64,000 bases of DNA, taken from the NCBI RefSeq assembly GCF_902859945.1, contig NZ_CADIKL010000006.1, positions 1 through 64,000 on the forward strand, written 5' to 3'. Positions 8,378 through 17,772 of the stretch are shown here, in pieces. A program made the position numbers and the translations under genes. The stretch comes from Paraburkholderia caffeinitolerans. Lineage in GTDB: Bacteria; Pseudomonadota; Gammaproteobacteria; Burkholderiales; Burkholderiaceae. Position 1 is the first letter of the stretch. Each line of letters starts with the position of its first letter. Below the pieces are notes generated by a model. That model did no database searches. It saw only the letters and a list, made by a program, of their open reading frames with translations, and was not told the origin of the DNA.

Positions 8378-9262
8378 TCAAAACTGATAGTTGATCGAAA
8401 TATCGCAGACCCCATCGGTTTTGGTCTGGATGATCGGGCTGCTGGCGGCGCTGCCGAGCAGGCGCCGCAGGGCGCCATCGGCGCTCACGAACCAGTGCTT
8501 GTTCACGAAATACACCATCGTGATGCCGAAACCCGCCGACTTCAGGCCCGCGCTCGCGCCGTACTGCCGGTAGCCGGACGCGGCAGCCTGTTGCGGGGTG
8601 ACACCGAACCAACTCTGCATGTAGTTCGAGTCGGCGAACGTGACCGACGGGCCCGCGAACCAGTAGAACTGCTCGTTGCTGCCCGGCAGCGGCATATAGG
8701 CGCCCAGGTCGGCGGTCCAGCCATTCGAGCCGCCGAAGCTGCGCGTGAACGCCGCGCGAAATACCAGCGGAAATTCCTTCGACACCACATATTCCGCGGC
8801 CAGCTTCATCTCGGGGGCCGGGTTGATGTTGCCGAGGCCGTTCAGGTGCTCGGGGTCGTCGTGGCCGCGCCGCCCGAGATCGTAAACGGCGGCCACGCTC
8901 ATGCGCCAGTTCTGGCCTTGCAGGACATTCACGCCGAAGCCTTCGCCAGTCGAGCCGAACAGGATGTCCTTGTAGCGGATGTCGATGCTCGGCCCGGCGA
9001 GCATGTGATAGCGCTCCGAGCCGTCATAGCGCGGCTGGAAGGTCGCGCCGATGCCGAGGCGCGCTTCCAGAGGCGGCCGGTCGGGCTCGAACAGTTTTTC
9101 CAGCGGGATGCCGGCGGAGTACTGCCATTCCCCGAGCGGTGAAGGCGTTTGCGCCATGACGTGCGGCGCGAAGGCCGCGAGCAGACAGGCTGCGGCGGCG
9201 AGCGACGCATGCTTCGGGACGCAAGAGGACTTCCTTCGGGGCGTGCGGGGTGTGACAGGCAT
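8378..9262 (-). CDS. MipA/OmpV family outer-membrane protein
   Basis: A 294-residue secreted protein. Residues about 15-37 form a signal peptide ending AFAPHVMAQ. The mature part has alternating amphipathic strands and ends ...CDISINYQF, an aromatic terminal residue typical of outer-membrane beta-barrels. Motifs GIGATFQPRYDGSERYHMLAGPSIDIRY match the MipA/OmpV family, whose first member links murein enzymes. The exact role is unknown; members are often environment-induced. It is transcribed away from leuC, and no partner gene is adjacent. Confidence 0.88.
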   Translation of the reverse strand: MPVTPRTPRRKSSCVPKHASLAAAACLLAAFAPHVMAQTPSPLGEWQYSAGIPLEKLFEPDRPPLEARLGIGATFQPRYDGSERYHMLAGPSIDIRYKDILFGSTGEGFGVNVLQGQNWRMSVAAVYDLGRRGHDDPEHLNGLGNINPAPEMKLAAEYVVSKEFPLVFRAAFTRSFGGSNGWTADLGAYMPLPGSNEQFYWFAGPSVTFADSNYMQSWFGVTPQQAAASGYRQYGASAGLKSAGFGITMVYFVNKHWFVSADGALRRLLGSAASSPIIQTKTDGVCDISINYQF

Positions 9263-9650
9263 TGGGCCTCCGTGGTTGATCCAGGCGCGCGGCGTCCGTT
9301 CATTCAGTGTGATGGAACCATATTCCCGTCGTCCGTGCGGCGACGCGCGTCATGCAATCCACGTGCCCGCAACGGGGCGGCGGGGCGCACGGCCCGCAGG
9401 AAAAATGACCGGAAAAACAAGGGTTTCCCGGCGCGCTTGCACAACGGCGCAGGCGCGAATGGCGGGCGCCACTCGCCGGGTAACATCGATACAGGTATCG
9501 CCACTACCACCCAACTCACTGTTTTTTATCGCTTTTTTTCATCAGGAGCGATGCGGGTGGCGCGTTTCGCGTGGCATAATCGGCTCACAGCGCTGATTCA
9601 CATCGCAACATTCCCCGCGGTCACTCGCAGTCATTCAATCCCCGCATATC
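9263..9650. other. Intergenic region upstream of leuC
   Basis: About 390 bases between the divergent MipA/OmpV gene and leuC. A CATAAT -10-like box lies at 9575-9580, 70 bases before leuC, without a convincing -35. A T-rich patch (9521-9540) and an ATCGATACAGGTATCG-type near-palindrome (9486-9500) are the only other structures seen. No leucine-rich leader frame was found. Confidence 0.4.
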
Positions 9651-11060
9651 ATGGCAAAGACGCTCTACGACAAGTTGTGGGACTCCCATGTGGTCCACAC
9701 GGAAGACGACGGCACGACGCTCCTCTACATCGACCGTCAACTGCTGCACGAAGTCACCAGTCCGCAGGCATTCGAAGGCCTGAAGCTGCATGAGCGCCCG
9801 GTGTGGCGCATCAGCGCGAACCTGGCCGTTTCGGACCATAACGTGCCCACCACGGACCGCAGCCACGGCATCGCCGACCCGGTCTCGAAGCTCCAGGTCG
9901 ACACGCTCGACGCGAACTGCGACGCCTTCGGCATCACGCAGTTCAAGATGAACGACCAGCGCCAGGGCATCGTTCACATCGTCGGTCCCGAGCAGGGCGC
10001 GACGCTGCCGGGCATGACCATCGTTTGCGGCGACTCGCACACCTCCACGCACGGCGCATTCGGCGCGCTCGCGCACGGCATCGGCACCTCGGAAGTCGAG
10101 CACGTGCTCGCTACGCAAACCTTGCTCCAGAAGAAGAGCAAGAACCTGCTCGTGAAGGTCGAGGGCCAACTGCCGCGCGGCTGCACCGCGAAGGACATCG
10201 TGCTCGCCATCATCGGCAAGATCGGCACGGCGGGCGGCACGGGCTACGCCATGGAGTTCGGCGGCTCGATGATCCGCGGCCTCTCCATGGAAGGCCGCAT
10301 GACCGTGTGCAACATGGCGATCGAAGCCGGCGCGCGCGCGGGCATGGTCGCCGTGGACGACACCACGGTGGAATACCTGAAGGGCCGTCCGTTCTCGCCG
10401 CAGGGCGTGGAGTGGGACCAGGCCGTCGAGTACTGGAAGACCTTCCGCAGCGACGACGACGCGCAGTTCGACCGCGTGGTCGAACTTTCCGCCGCCGACA
10501 TCGTGCCGCAGGTCACCTGGGGCACGTCGCCGGAAATGGTCACCTCGATCGACGGCCGCGTGCCCGACCCCGAGCGCGAAAAGGACCCGGTCAAGCGCGA
10601 CGCGATGGAACGCGCGCTGCAGTACATGGCGCTCGAGCCGAACATGCCGATCGAATCGATCAAGCCGGACAAGATCTTCATCGGCTCGTGCACCAATGCG
10701 CGCATCGAAGACCTGCGCTCGGCCGCTTACGTGGTGAAGAAGCTCGGCCGCCGCGTGGCGTCGAACATTCGTCTCGCGATGGTCGTGCCGGGCTCGGGCC
10801 TCGTGAAGGCGCAGGCCGAGCGCGAAGGCCTCGACAAGGTGTTCACGGAAGCCGGCTTCGAATGGCGCGAGCCTGGCTGCTCGATGTGCCTCGCGATGAA
10901 CGCCGACCGGCTGGAGCCGGGCGAGCGTTGCGCGTCCACCTCGAACCGCAACTTCGAAGGCCGCCAGGGCGCGGGCGGACGCACGCACCTCGTGAGCCCG
11001 GCCATGGCCGCCGCAGCGGCAATCGAAGGGCATTTCGTCGACATTCGCAAGCTGGCTTGA
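9651..11060 (+). CDS. leuC: 3-isopropylmalate dehydratase large subunit
   Basis: Aconitase-family large subunit, 469 residues, which with LeuD isomerises 2-isopropylmalate to 3-isopropylmalate in leucine synthesis. The N-terminus ([12 protein letters not shown]) and [23 protein letters not shown] are characteristic. The three cluster ligands are visible: Cys347 ([11 protein letters not shown]), Cys410 and Cys413 ([10 protein letters not shown]), so a [4Fe-4S] enzyme is expected. It opens the leuC-entericidin-leuD-leuB run. No leuA (2-isopropylmalate synthase) is present in the window. Confidence 0.98.
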   Translation: MAKTLYDKLWDSHVVHTEDDGTTLLYIDRQLLHEVTSPQAFEGLKLHERPVWRISANLAVSDHNVPTTDRSHGIADPVSKLQVDTLDANCDAFGITQFKMNDQRQGIVHIVGPEQGATLPGMTIVCGDSHTSTHGAFGALAHGIGTSEVEHVLATQTLLQKKSKNLLVKVEGQLPRGCTAKDIVLAIIGKIGTAGGTGYAMEFGGSMIRGLSMEGRMTVCNMAIEAGARAGMVAVDDTTVEYLKGRPFSPQGVEWDQAVEYWKTFRSDDDAQFDRVVELSAADIVPQVTWGTSPEMVTSIDGRVPDPEREKDPVKRDAMERALQYMALEPNMPIESIKPDKIFIGSCTNARIEDLRSAAYVVKKLGRRVASNIRLAMVVPGSGLVKAQAEREGLDKVFTEAGFEWREPGCSMCLAMNADRLEPGERCASTSNRNFEGRQGAGGRTHLVSPAMAAAAAIEGHFVDIRKLA

Positions 11061-11089
11061 GCACTGAACCAGGAACAAGGAAAAGAGCA

Positions 11090-11230
11090 ATGAAGACACC
11101 TGCACTCGCGCGTCGTGTGGCGCTATTCGCCATGGCGGGGTGGCTCCTCGCGCTGGCCGGCTGCAACACCGTGGCCGGCGTGGGCGAAGACATCAGCGGC
11201 GCGTCGCACGCAGTGCAGCGCAAGCTCTAA
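11090..11230 (+). CDS. Entericidin-type small lipoprotein
   Basis: 46 residues, [20 protein letters not shown] then ALAGC, giving a lipobox with Cys25, followed by [17 protein letters not shown], which is the entericidin A/B signature. In E. coli entericidins are small cell-envelope lipoproteins of a toxin-antidote pair tied to stationary phase. Here a single copy sits 29 bases after leuC and 80 bases before leuD, with an AAGGAAAAG ribosome site. Placement inside the leu operon recurs in Burkholderiaceae from general knowledge; its function there is not established. Confidence 0.88.
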   Translation: MKTPALARRVALFAMAGWLLALAGCNTVAGVGEDISGASHAVQRKL

Positions 11231-11310
11231 TCCATCTGGCTTGCTGCCGGCGCTTTCGGTTTCGTCCTGAAAGCGCCTGGCGAGATCAGCATCCATCAGG
11301 ATCACGGATC

Positions 11311-11961
11311 ATGGAAAAATTCATCGTACACACCGGCGTTGTGGCGCCGCTCGATCGCGAGAACGTGGACACCGACGCGATCATCCCGAAGCAGTTCCTC
11401 AAGTCGATCAAGCGCACCGGCTTCGGCCCGAACGCTTTCGACGAATGGCGTTACCTCGACCACGGCGAGCCGGGCCAGGACAACTCGAAGCGCCCGCTCA
11501 ACCCGGACTTCGTGCTGAACCAGCCGCGCTACCAGGGCGCATCCATTCTGCTCACGCGCAAGAACTTCGGCTGCGGCAGCTCGCGCGAGCACGCTCCGTG
11601 GGCGCTCGACCAGTACGGCTTCCGCGCGATCATCGCGCCGAGCTTCGCCGACATTTTCTATAACAACTGCTTCAAGAACGGCCTGCTGCCGATCGTGCTC
11701 TCCGAGTCGGACGTCGATCATCTGTTCAACGAAACGAATGCGTTCAACGGCTTTCAGCTCACCGTCGATCTGGACAAGCAGGTCGTGCGCACGGTGGACG
11801 GCGCGAAGGAATATCCGTTCGAAGTGGCCGCGTTCCGCCGCTACTGCCTGCTGAACGGCTTCGACGACATCGCTCTTACGCTGCGCCACGCCGACAAGAT
11901 CCGCCAGTTCGAAGCCGAGCGCCTCGTGCGCCAGCCGTGGCTGAAGAACCGCGTCATCTGA
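11311..11961 (+). CDS. leuD: 3-isopropylmalate dehydratase small subunit
   Basis: 216-residue swivel subunit of isopropylmalate isomerase, partner of Leu[40 protein letters not shown] and [15 protein letters not shown] (substrate-binding loop) are diagnostic. The start at 11311 has an AGGATCACGG upstream context and gives the standard N-terminus; longer readings upstream run through the entericidin gene in another frame. It lies between the entericidin gene and leuB. Confidence 0.98.
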   Translation: MEKFIVHTGVVAPLDRENVDTDAIIPKQFLKSIKRTGFGPNAFDEWRYLDHGEPGQDNSKRPLNPDFVLNQPRYQGASILLTRKNFGCGSSREHAPWALDQYGFRAIIAPSFADIFYNNCFKNGLLPIVLSESDVDHLFNETNAFNGFQLTVDLDKQVVRTVDGAKEYPFEVAAFRRYCLLNGFDDIALTLRHADKIRQFEAERLVRQPWLKNRVI

Positions 11962-11996
11962 TCAACGCAGAACGACCTACAACGAGGAATCACAGG

Positions 11997-13064
11997 ATGA
12001 AGATTGCAGTGTTGCCGGGCGACGGCATTGGTCCCGAGATCGTCAAGGAAGCCGTCAAGGTGCTCAACGCACTGGGCGAGAAGTTCGAGCTCGAAGAAGC
12101 GCCCGTTGGCGGCGCGGGCTACGAGGCGAGCGGCCATCCGCTGCCCGAAGCCACGCTCGCGCTGGCGAAGGCCGCCGACGCGATCCTGTTTGGCGCCGTG
12201 GGCGACTGGAAGTACGACAAGCTCGAGCGCGCGCTGCGTCCGGAGCAGGCCATTCTGGGCCTGCGCAAGCATCTGGAACTGTTCGCGAACTTCCGTCCGG
12301 CGATCTGCTATCCGCAGTTGACGGGCGCTTCGTCGCTCAAGCCGGAAATCGTTTCGGGCCTCGACATCCTGATCGTGCGCGAACTGAACGGCGACATCTA
12401 CTTTGGCTCGCCGCGCGGTACGCGCGAGGCGCCCGACGGCAACTTCAAGGGCGCGCGCGAAGGCTTCGACACGATGCGTTATTCGGAGCCCGAAGTGCGC
12501 CGCATCGCGCACGTGGCCTTCCAGGCCGCGCAAAAGCGCCAGAAGCGGCTGACCTCGGTGGACAAGGCCAACGTGCTTGAAACGTCGCAGCTCTGGAAGG
12601 ACGTCATGATCGAAGTCTCGAAGGAGTACCCGGACGTCGAGCTCTCGCACATGTACGTCGACAACGCGGCGATGCAGCTCGTGAAGGCGCCCAAGGCGTT
12701 CGACGTGGTGGTCACCGGCAACATGTTCGGCGACATCCTTTCGGACGAAGCGGCGATGCTCACGGGCTCGATCGGCATGCTGCCCTCGGCCTCGCTCGAC
12801 AAGAACAACAAGGGCCTGTACGAGCCCTCGCACGGCTCGGCACCGGATATCGCGGGCAAGGGCATTGCCAATCCGCTTGCAACCATTCTGTCGGCCGCGA
12901 TGATGCTGCGCTATTCGCTGGGCCGCGCCGAACAGGCGGACCGCATCGAGAGCGCGGTGAAGAAGGTGCTCGAGCAGGGCTATCGCACCGCCGACATCGT
13001 CACGCCGGACTGCAAGCAAGTCGGCACGGCGGCGATGGGCGACGCGGTGGTCGCGGCGCTGTAA
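11997..13064 (+). CDS. leuB: 3-isopropylmalate dehydrogenase
   Basis: NAD-dependent oxidative decarboxylation of 3-isopropylmalate to 2-oxoisocaproate, the third leucine-specific step. 355 residues; [16 protein letters not shown], the arginine-rich substrate loop [30 protein letters not shown] and the NAD-site [18 protein letters not shown] are intact. It follows leuD by 35 bases, with a GAGGAAT ribosome site. A hairpin terminator just after the stop separates it from asd, so asd probably has its own transcription start. Confidence 0.98.
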   Translation: MKIAVLPGDGIGPEIVKEAVKVLNALGEKFELEEAPVGGAGYEASGHPLPEATLALAKAADAILFGAVGDWKYDKLERALRPEQAILGLRKHLELFANFRPAICYPQLTGASSLKPEIVSGLDILIVRELNGDIYFGSPRGTREAPDGNFKGAREGFDTMRYSEPEVRRIAHVAFQAAQKRQKRLTSVDKANVLETSQLWKDVMIEVSKEYPDVELSHMYVDNAAMQLVKAPKAFDVVVTGNMFGDILSDEAAMLTGSIGMLPSASLDKNNKGLYEPSHGSAPDIAGKGIANPLATILSAAMMLRYSLGRAEQADRIESAVKKVLEQGYRTADIVTPDCKQVGTAAMGDAVVAAL

Positions 13065-13074
13065 AGCCATCGCG

Positions 13075-13113
13075 AAAAGGCATGCCTCGGTTGATTCAGG
13101 CGTGCCCTTTTTT
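13075..13113 (+). terminator. Probable intrinsic terminator after leuB
   Basis: An imperfect stem AAAAGGCATGCC (13075-13086) against GGCGTGCC (about 13099-13106, one G-T pair) ends in a T6 run at 13108-13113, starting 10 bases after the leuB stop. It separates the leucine genes from asd. Confidence 0.7.
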
Positions 13114-13115
13114 CG

Positions 13116-13143
13116 TTGCGCGGATTGAAGGTGCGGGTATAAA
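13116..13143 (+). promoter_or_regulatory. Candidate promoter for the asd leader and asd
   Basis: TTGCGC (13116-13121), a 16-base spacer and TATAAA (13138-13143) lie right behind the leuB terminator. A second -10-like box, TATATT at 13218-13223, is placed so that a start seven bases downstream would be the A of the leader ATG at 13230, giving a leaderless message; its -35 is poor. Both are predictions by eye. Confidence 0.4.
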
Positions 13144-13229
13144 ACGGCGGCGCCGATAAGGCGCGTCGAATATAGTGGAAAACGCGGGTAGCCCCGCGCG
13201 AAATTGCGGTTTTCGTGTATATTGCTTCG

Positions 13230-13355
13230 ATGGCGACGATCCCCCAGATCACTTTTGTTTCGAAAATCCACGGCACGCCCCGTGTGATTTCGCTCGCCAT
13301 CGACACGCAAAACACCACGAAAACGATTATTACCAAAACGATCACCATTCGTTGA
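13230..13355 (+). CDS. Putative Thr/Ile/Lys-rich leader peptide of asd
   Basis: A 41-codon frame beginning MATIPQITFVSK and ending in TTKTIITKTITIR followed by TGA. It holds 10 Thr, 9 Ile and 3 Lys, so 22 of 41 residues are end products of the aspartate pathway that Asd feeds; the last 13 codons are all Thr, Ile or Lys apart from the final Arg. The composition is strikingly like the thr-operon leader ThrL of enterobacteria and unlike nearby proteins, and its codons are AT-rich for this genome. No Shine-Dalgarno is visible, but a TATATT box six bases upstream could give a leaderless start. It ends 84 bases before asd. The coding call is inference from composition and position. Confidence 0.6.
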   Translation: MATIPQITFVSKIHGTPRVISLAIDTQNTTKTIITKTITIR

Positions 13356-13417
13356 TCGCTCGTCGTGCCCGCTCAATCTTCCCCGCGCGGCCACGCCGGG
13401 CGAGCGAAGCGGGGAAG
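13356..13417 (+). promoter_or_regulatory. Competing hairpins between leader peptide and asd
   Basis: A 9-bp perfect stem pairs 13378-13386 (CTTCCCCGC) with 13409-13417. An alternative pairs 13356-13362 (TCGCTCG, immediately after the leader stop) with 13401-13407 (CGAGCGA), supported by CCCG 13368-13371 with CGGG 13397-13400. The two cannot coexist without a pseudoknot. A ribosome resting on the leader stop would cover 13356-13362 and favour the 9-bp stem; one stalled earlier in the Thr/Ile run would leave it free. The 9-bp stem lacks a good T-run, so the termination mechanism is uncertain. Confidence 0.45.
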
Positions 13418-13439
13418 TTGTCCATTTCAAGGGTTAATC

Positions 13440-14561
13440 ATGAACGTAGGTCTCGTAGGTTGGCGCGGCATGGTCGGCAGCGTGCTGATGCAGCGCATGC
13501 AGGAAGAACGCGATTTCGACCTGATCGAACCGGTGTTTTTCAGCACCAGCAACGCAGGTGGCGCAGCGCCGTCGTTCGCCAAAAACGAGACGAAGCTCAA
13601 GGACGCGAACAGCGTCGATGAGCTCAAGAAGTGCGACATCATCATTACCTGCCAGGGCGGCGACTACACCAACGAGGTGTACCCGAAGCTGCGCGCGGCG
13701 GGCTGGAAGGGCTACTGGATCGACGCGGCCTCGTCGCTGCGCATGAAGGACGACGCGGTCATCGTGCTCGACCCGGTTAACCTCGACGTCATCAAGGACG
13801 CGCTCGTCAAGGGCCAGAAGGACTTCATCGGCGGCAACTGCACGGTCAGCCTGATGCTGATGGCGCTGGGCGGCCTGTTCCGCGAAAACCTCGTCGACTG
13901 GATGACGGCCATGACCTACCAGGCCGCTTCGGGCGCGGGTGCGCAGAACATGCGCGAGCTGCTCTCGCAGATGGGCGCGCTCAACGCCGCCGTTGCTAGC
14001 GATCTCGCGAACCCGTCGTCGGCGATTCTCGACATCGACCGCAAGGTGCTCGCCACCATGAACAGCGACGCCATGCCCACGGCCAACTTCGGCGTGCCGC
14101 TCGCGGGCTCGCTGATCCCTTGGATCGACAAGGACCTCGGCAACGGCATGTCGAAGGAAGAGTGGAAGGGCGGCGCCGAAACCAACAAGATCCTCGGCAA
14201 GCCGGCCATGGGCGAGCCGGGCTCGATCCCGGTCGACGGTCTGTGCGTGCGCATCGGCGCGATGCGCTGCCACTCGCAGGCGCTCACCATCAAGCTCAAG
14301 AAGGACGTGCCGCTCGACGAGATCGATGGCATCCTCGCTTCGGCCAACGATTGGGTCAAGGTCGTGCCGAACCAGCGCGAAGCTTCGATGCGCGATCTGT
14401 CGCCGGCAGTCGTCACGGGCACGCTCTCGGTGCCGGTCGGCCGTCTGCGCAAGCTCGCGATGGGCGGCGAGTATCTGTCCGCCTTCACGGTCGGCGACCA
14501 GCTCCTGTGGGGCGCCGCCGAGCCGCTGCGCCGGATGCTGCGCATTCTGCTCGACAAGTGA
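13440..14561 (+). CDS. asd: Aspartate-semialdehyde dehydrogenase
   Basis: NADPH-dependent reduction of aspartyl phosphate to aspartate semialdehyde, the branch point for lysine/diaminopimelate, threonine, isoleucine and methionine. 373 residues, the usual length. [20 protein letters not shown] is the dinucleotide site; the catalytic Cys is in [10 protein letters not shown] near residue 136, and the substrate arginine/histidine region is [12 protein letters not shown]. The start at 13440 has AAGGG seven bases upstream; longer in-frame readings cross the leader structures. It is separated from leuB by a terminator and carries a 375-base upstream region with the putative leader peptide. Confidence 0.97.
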   Translation: MNVGLVGWRGMVGSVLMQRMQEERDFDLIEPVFFSTSNAGGAAPSFAKNETKLKDANSVDELKKCDIIITCQGGDYTNEVYPKLRAAGWKGYWIDAASSLRMKDDAVIVLDPVNLDVIKDALVKGQKDFIGGNCTVSLMLMALGGLFRENLVDWMTAMTYQAASGAGAQNMRELLSQMGALNAAVASDLANPSSAILDIDRKVLATMNSDAMPTANFGVPLAGSLIPWIDKDLGNGMSKEEWKGGAETNKILGKPAMGEPGSIPVDGLCVRIGAMRCHSQALTIKLKKDVPLDEIDGILASANDWVKVVPNQREASMRDLSPAVVTGTLSVPVGRLRKLAMGGEYLSAFTVGDQLLWGAAEPLRRMLRILLDK

Positions 14562-14603
14562 ATGAATTAAACTACGCGCCTAATGACGCGTAGACAGGGT
14601 GAT

Positions 14604-14636
14604 AAAAGCGCCGCGCCAGTCGCGGCGCTTTTTTAT
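14604..14636 (+). terminator. Intrinsic terminator after asd
   Basis: Stem AAAAGCGCCGCG (14604-14615) with CGCGGCGCTTTT (14621-14632), five-base loop CCAGT, running into a T6 tract. A textbook rho-independent terminator. Confidence 0.92.
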
Positions 14637-14803
14637 TTCCGGGCGGTTTCCGTGCGCCGGGCTTCCATGCGCCGGGCACAACTGGCCGGTTCACCCACTC
14701 CAAACCCCGTTTCATCGACTGCCGCGCGAGCGGTGTGCCAGGGCATCTGATGATCGTTCGACTTGAAGCCGTTCCCCATTCAGCCGATTCAGTTAATCCA
14801 GCC

Positions 14804-16891
14804 ATGAAAATGCGGCGGACCGCCGTTGCGGTGTCCGCGGCGCTGCTGGTCGCCATGGCCGGTGCTTCCGGTATGGCTCATGCGCAAAGCGGCGCAGTGG
14901 CTGCCGTTGCCGCATCGGCTGCTTCGGGTGCGTCCGCCGCTGCTGCAGCGTTGCCCGTGGTCGGCCAGTACACCATCCGCCCAGGGCAGTCGCTGCACGA
15001 TGTGGCTGTGGACGTCACGCAGTCACACGACAAAACGGTGATCGCGCGCGCGAGCCAGGCGCTGTTCGACGCGAACCCCGCGGCGTTCATGAAGCGCGAC
15101 CCGAGCCGCCTCAAGGTGGGCGCCGTGCTGAATGTGCCGGGGACGCCCGATATGGCGAGCGCCGCAGCCGGGGCTTCGGCGCTTGCGGCTGCCGTTGCTG
15201 CGAGTGCGCCCGGCGCTTCGGCTGCGGTTGTTGCTGGTGCGAGTTCGGTGGCCGAGGCGGGGGCTTCGGCTAAGGCTGCTGCCGCTACAGGCGCAAGCGC
15301 GGGCGCGAATGCCGGTGCGCCGGCAACGAGTGGCGCGAGCAGCGCGGCTGGCGCATCGGCTCCGGAGGCCAGCGCGAGCGCTGCAAGTGCGCAACCGGTG
15401 TCCGCTGCTTCCGCCGAAGCTGGCACAGGCGCAGCGCCCGCGCCAGCCAGCGACCCCCATTCGTGGAGCGGGCCAGTCCAGGCGGCGCCGCCCTCCGCAG
15501 CGGCGTCGGAGGTGTCCGCTATGCCGGGTTCGGCGGCGTCGACACCTACGGTGTCGAGCCTGCAGCAACTGCTTGCTCTCAAGAATCGTGTGCTGATGGC
15601 CTTGCAGCAGCACGGCATCGGCAAGCCCGCGCAGGTGGCCGGCGTACCGGCCGGTGCGCAGGTTAATGCCGCTGCCGATGGCGCGGCGCCAGGCGCGAGC
15701 GGCGCGCAGCCCGGGATCTCGCCGGTCACGCTTGGCGGCGTGGCCGCGCTCATGCTGGCATTCGTCGCGCTGGTCGTGCGCGTGCTTATGCGCAAACGCG
15801 GCAAGTCTGCACCGGAGGCCAACGAAAGCGCGGTTGAGCCGCCCGCCGCTACGCGCCCGGCCGAGCGTAACGATGCGCCGGCACAGCCCGCAGAGCCTGT
15901 TGTCCCGCTGGCAACCGGCGCGGTTGCCGCTGCCGCCGCTGCCGTGGAGGCGAAAGCCGAGGCGCCGGCTGAACAGTCGCCCCGCGACGCAGCACCCGAC
16001 CACGCCGTGGAAGCCGAACCCGGCAATGAGGCACCGCCGTTCGAAGAGCTGGCGGGGTTGCCCTCGCTGGGCGAAACGGTAGAGCCGGCGCGCCAGCCCG
16101 AAGCGCTGCATCACGCCGAAGCCGACATCGACGAGACGAGCGCCGCTGCGCACGAGGCAAGCCAAATCGAGCCGCTTCCGATCGAACCGACGGTGCCGGT
16201 CGCGCATTCCGAGCAGTATTCCGAGCCGCATCCCGAATCGCATCCCGAATCCCCGGCGCCCGCCGTTGAGGCCCAAGCCCCGGCAGCGCCAGCCGAACCT
16301 GTCGCGCCGCCCCTGCCCGAACCCGCGGTGCCGGGCGAGTACGCAATCCCCGCTGTCCCACCAGAACAAAAAGCAGAAGTAGCAATGCCACACGTGGAAG
16401 TCCCGCAAGAGTTTCCGAAGTCCGCTCTCGACGCCCTGGGCGGCCTCGATATGCCGCTGCCGCCGCGCGTCGAAACGCCCGAGCCCATGCCCGGCGTCCC
16501 GCTCTCGACGGAGCCGGTCGCCACCCCCGAGACGACCGCGCGCCAGGCGCTGCCGTTCGCCCAGCCGCCCGTGCCGCCGGCCGGCGAGGCTATCGAGGCG
16601 GGCATTACGGGCGCGGGCTCGATCGCGGGGCTGGGCGCGCCGCGCTTCGGTGCGCTCACACTCGATTTCGACCTGAATCTGCCGGCCGACTCTGCCGAGC
16701 CGCTGCCGGTCTTCACGCCAGAGCAACTCTCGCGCATCGCACGCAACAAGCTCGACCTCGCGCACGAATACATCGCGCTCGGCGATCTGTCAGGTGCACG
16801 CGCGCTGATCAACGAAGTGATCGAGTCGAACGACCACGCCACGCGCGCCGACGCGCAGGCGCTGCTGTCGACGCTCTCGCCGCTCTCCTGA
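14804..16891 (+). CDS. fimV: FimV/HubP-type polar hub protein with LysM domain
   Basis: 695 residues from the ATG at 14804, which begins a signal peptide ending near [10 protein letters not shown]; an ATG at 14735 would only add 23 residues in front of it. A LysM-like peptidoglycan-binding module lies at about 50-110 ([16 protein letters not shown] to [10 protein letters not shown]), then Ala/Ser/Pro-rich linkers, a coiled [18 protein letters not shown], one membrane helix near residues 305-328, an acidic Glu/Pro-rich cytoplasmic region and a C-terminal TPR-like FimV motif ([20 protein letters not shown]). FimV proteins organise the cell pole and type IV pilus function. Its position before truA is the usual one in beta- and gammaproteobacteria. 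Confidence 0.9.
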   Translation: MKMRRTAVAVSAALLVAMAGASGMAHAQSGAVAAVAASAASGASAAAAALPVVGQYTIRPGQSLHDVAVDVTQSHDKTVIARASQALFDANPAAFMKRDPSRLKVGAVLNVPGTPDMASAAAGASALAAAVAASAPGASAAVVAGASSVAEAGASAKAAAATGASAGANAGAPATSGASSAAGASAPEASASAASAQPVSAASAEAGTGAAPAPASDPHSWSGPVQAAPPSAAASEVSAMPGSAASTPTVSSLQQLLALKNRVLMALQQHGIGKPAQVAGVPAGAQVNAAADGAAPGASGAQPGISPVTLGGVAALMLAFVALVVRVLMRKRGKSAPEANESAVEPPAATRPAERNDAPAQPAEPVVPLATGAVAAAAAAVEAKAEAPAEQSPRDAAPDHAVEAEPGNEAPPFEELAGLPSLGETVEPARQPEALHHAEADIDETSAAAHEASQIEPLPIEPTVPVAHSEQYSEPHPESHPESPAPAVEAQAPAAPAEPVAPPLPEPAVPGEYAIPAVPPEQKAEVAMPHVEVPQEFPKSALDALGGLDMPLPPRVETPEPMPGVPLSTEPVATPETTARQALPFAQPPVPPAGEAIEAGITGAGSIAGLGAPRFGALTLDFDLNLPADSAEPLPVFTPEQLSRIARNKLDLAHEYIALGDLSGARALINEVIESNDHATRADAQALLSTLSPLS

Positions 16892-16904
16892 CGCTGTCCG
16901 CCAT

Positions 16905-17714
16905 ATGCGTATCGCGCTAGGAATCCAGTACGACGGGGCCGCCTACTGCGGCTGGCAATCGCAACCGCACGGCAAGACGGTGCAGGACGCGCTCGAGCGC
17001 GCGCTGCGCGAGTTCGCAACCGTGCCGCTGCCGACCGTGGTCGCGGGCCGCACCGATACGGGCGTGCACGGCCTCGGCCAGGTCGTGCACTTCGACACCG
17101 ATCTCGACCGCACGCCGTTCTCGTGGGTGCGCGGCACCAACGCGTTCCTGCCGTCGACAGTGGCCGTGCAATGGGCGCAGCCGATGCCCGAGGCGTTCCA
17201 CGCGCGCTTTTCGGCGTTCGAGCGCACGTATTACTACGCGCTCTACGTGAATCCGGTGCGCTCGCCCATGCTGGCGGGGCGGGCCGGCTGGATCCACACG
17301 CCGCTCGACGTGGATGCGATGCGCGAAGCGGCCGCCTGCCTGATCGGCGAACACGATTTCTCGGCGTTCCGCTCGTCGGAGTGCCAGTCGAAGACGCCCG
17401 TGAAGCACCTGCATCAGATCGATATCCGGCCGCTGGGCGATTTCATCCACTTTCGTTTTCGCGCGAACGCGTTCCTGCACCACATGGTGCGCAACCTGAT
17501 GGGCTGCCTCGTGGCGGTGGGGCGCGGCCGTTATCCGGCCGCGTGGATGGCCGAGGTGCTGGCCGGGCTCGATCGCGCGAAGGCCGCGCCGACCTTCATG
17601 CCCGATGGCCTGTATCTCGCGCAAGTAGGCTATCCTGAGGCGTTCGCCGTACCCGCCGCGCATACGGCCAGCGTGCCGTGGAGCACGGTTTGGGCCGACT
17701 CCGCCAAGACGTGA
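16905..17714 (+). CDS. truA: tRNA pseudouridine(38-40) synthase TruA
   Basis: Converts uridines 38-40 of the tRNA anticodon arm to pseudouridine. 269 residues, full length. [20 protein letters not shown] and the catalytic loop [18 protein letters not shown] (Asp near residue 52) are intact, with [18 protein letters not shown] in the C-terminal half. It starts 13 bases after fimV and 58 bases before trpF, so it is probably transcribed with them. Confidence 0.98.
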   Translation: MRIALGIQYDGAAYCGWQSQPHGKTVQDALERALREFATVPLPTVVAGRTDTGVHGLGQVVHFDTDLDRTPFSWVRGTNAFLPSTVAVQWAQPMPEAFHARFSAFERTYYYALYVNPVRSPMLAGRAGWIHTPLDVDAMREAAACLIGEHDFSAFRSSECQSKTPVKHLHQIDIRPLGDFIHFRFRANAFLHHMVRNLMGCLVAVGRGRYPAAWMAEVLAGLDRAKAAPTFMPDGLYLAQVGYPEAFAVPAAHTASVPWSTVWADSAKT

Positions 17715-17772
17715 AGCAGCAAGTGACGCACCAACGCGTGAAACACCCAAACCCGCCATCGAGCCTCGAGTC

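Noticed and set aside
9263..9650. Leucine leader peptide before leuC
   Set aside because: No short frame with clustered Leu codons and following hairpins was seen.
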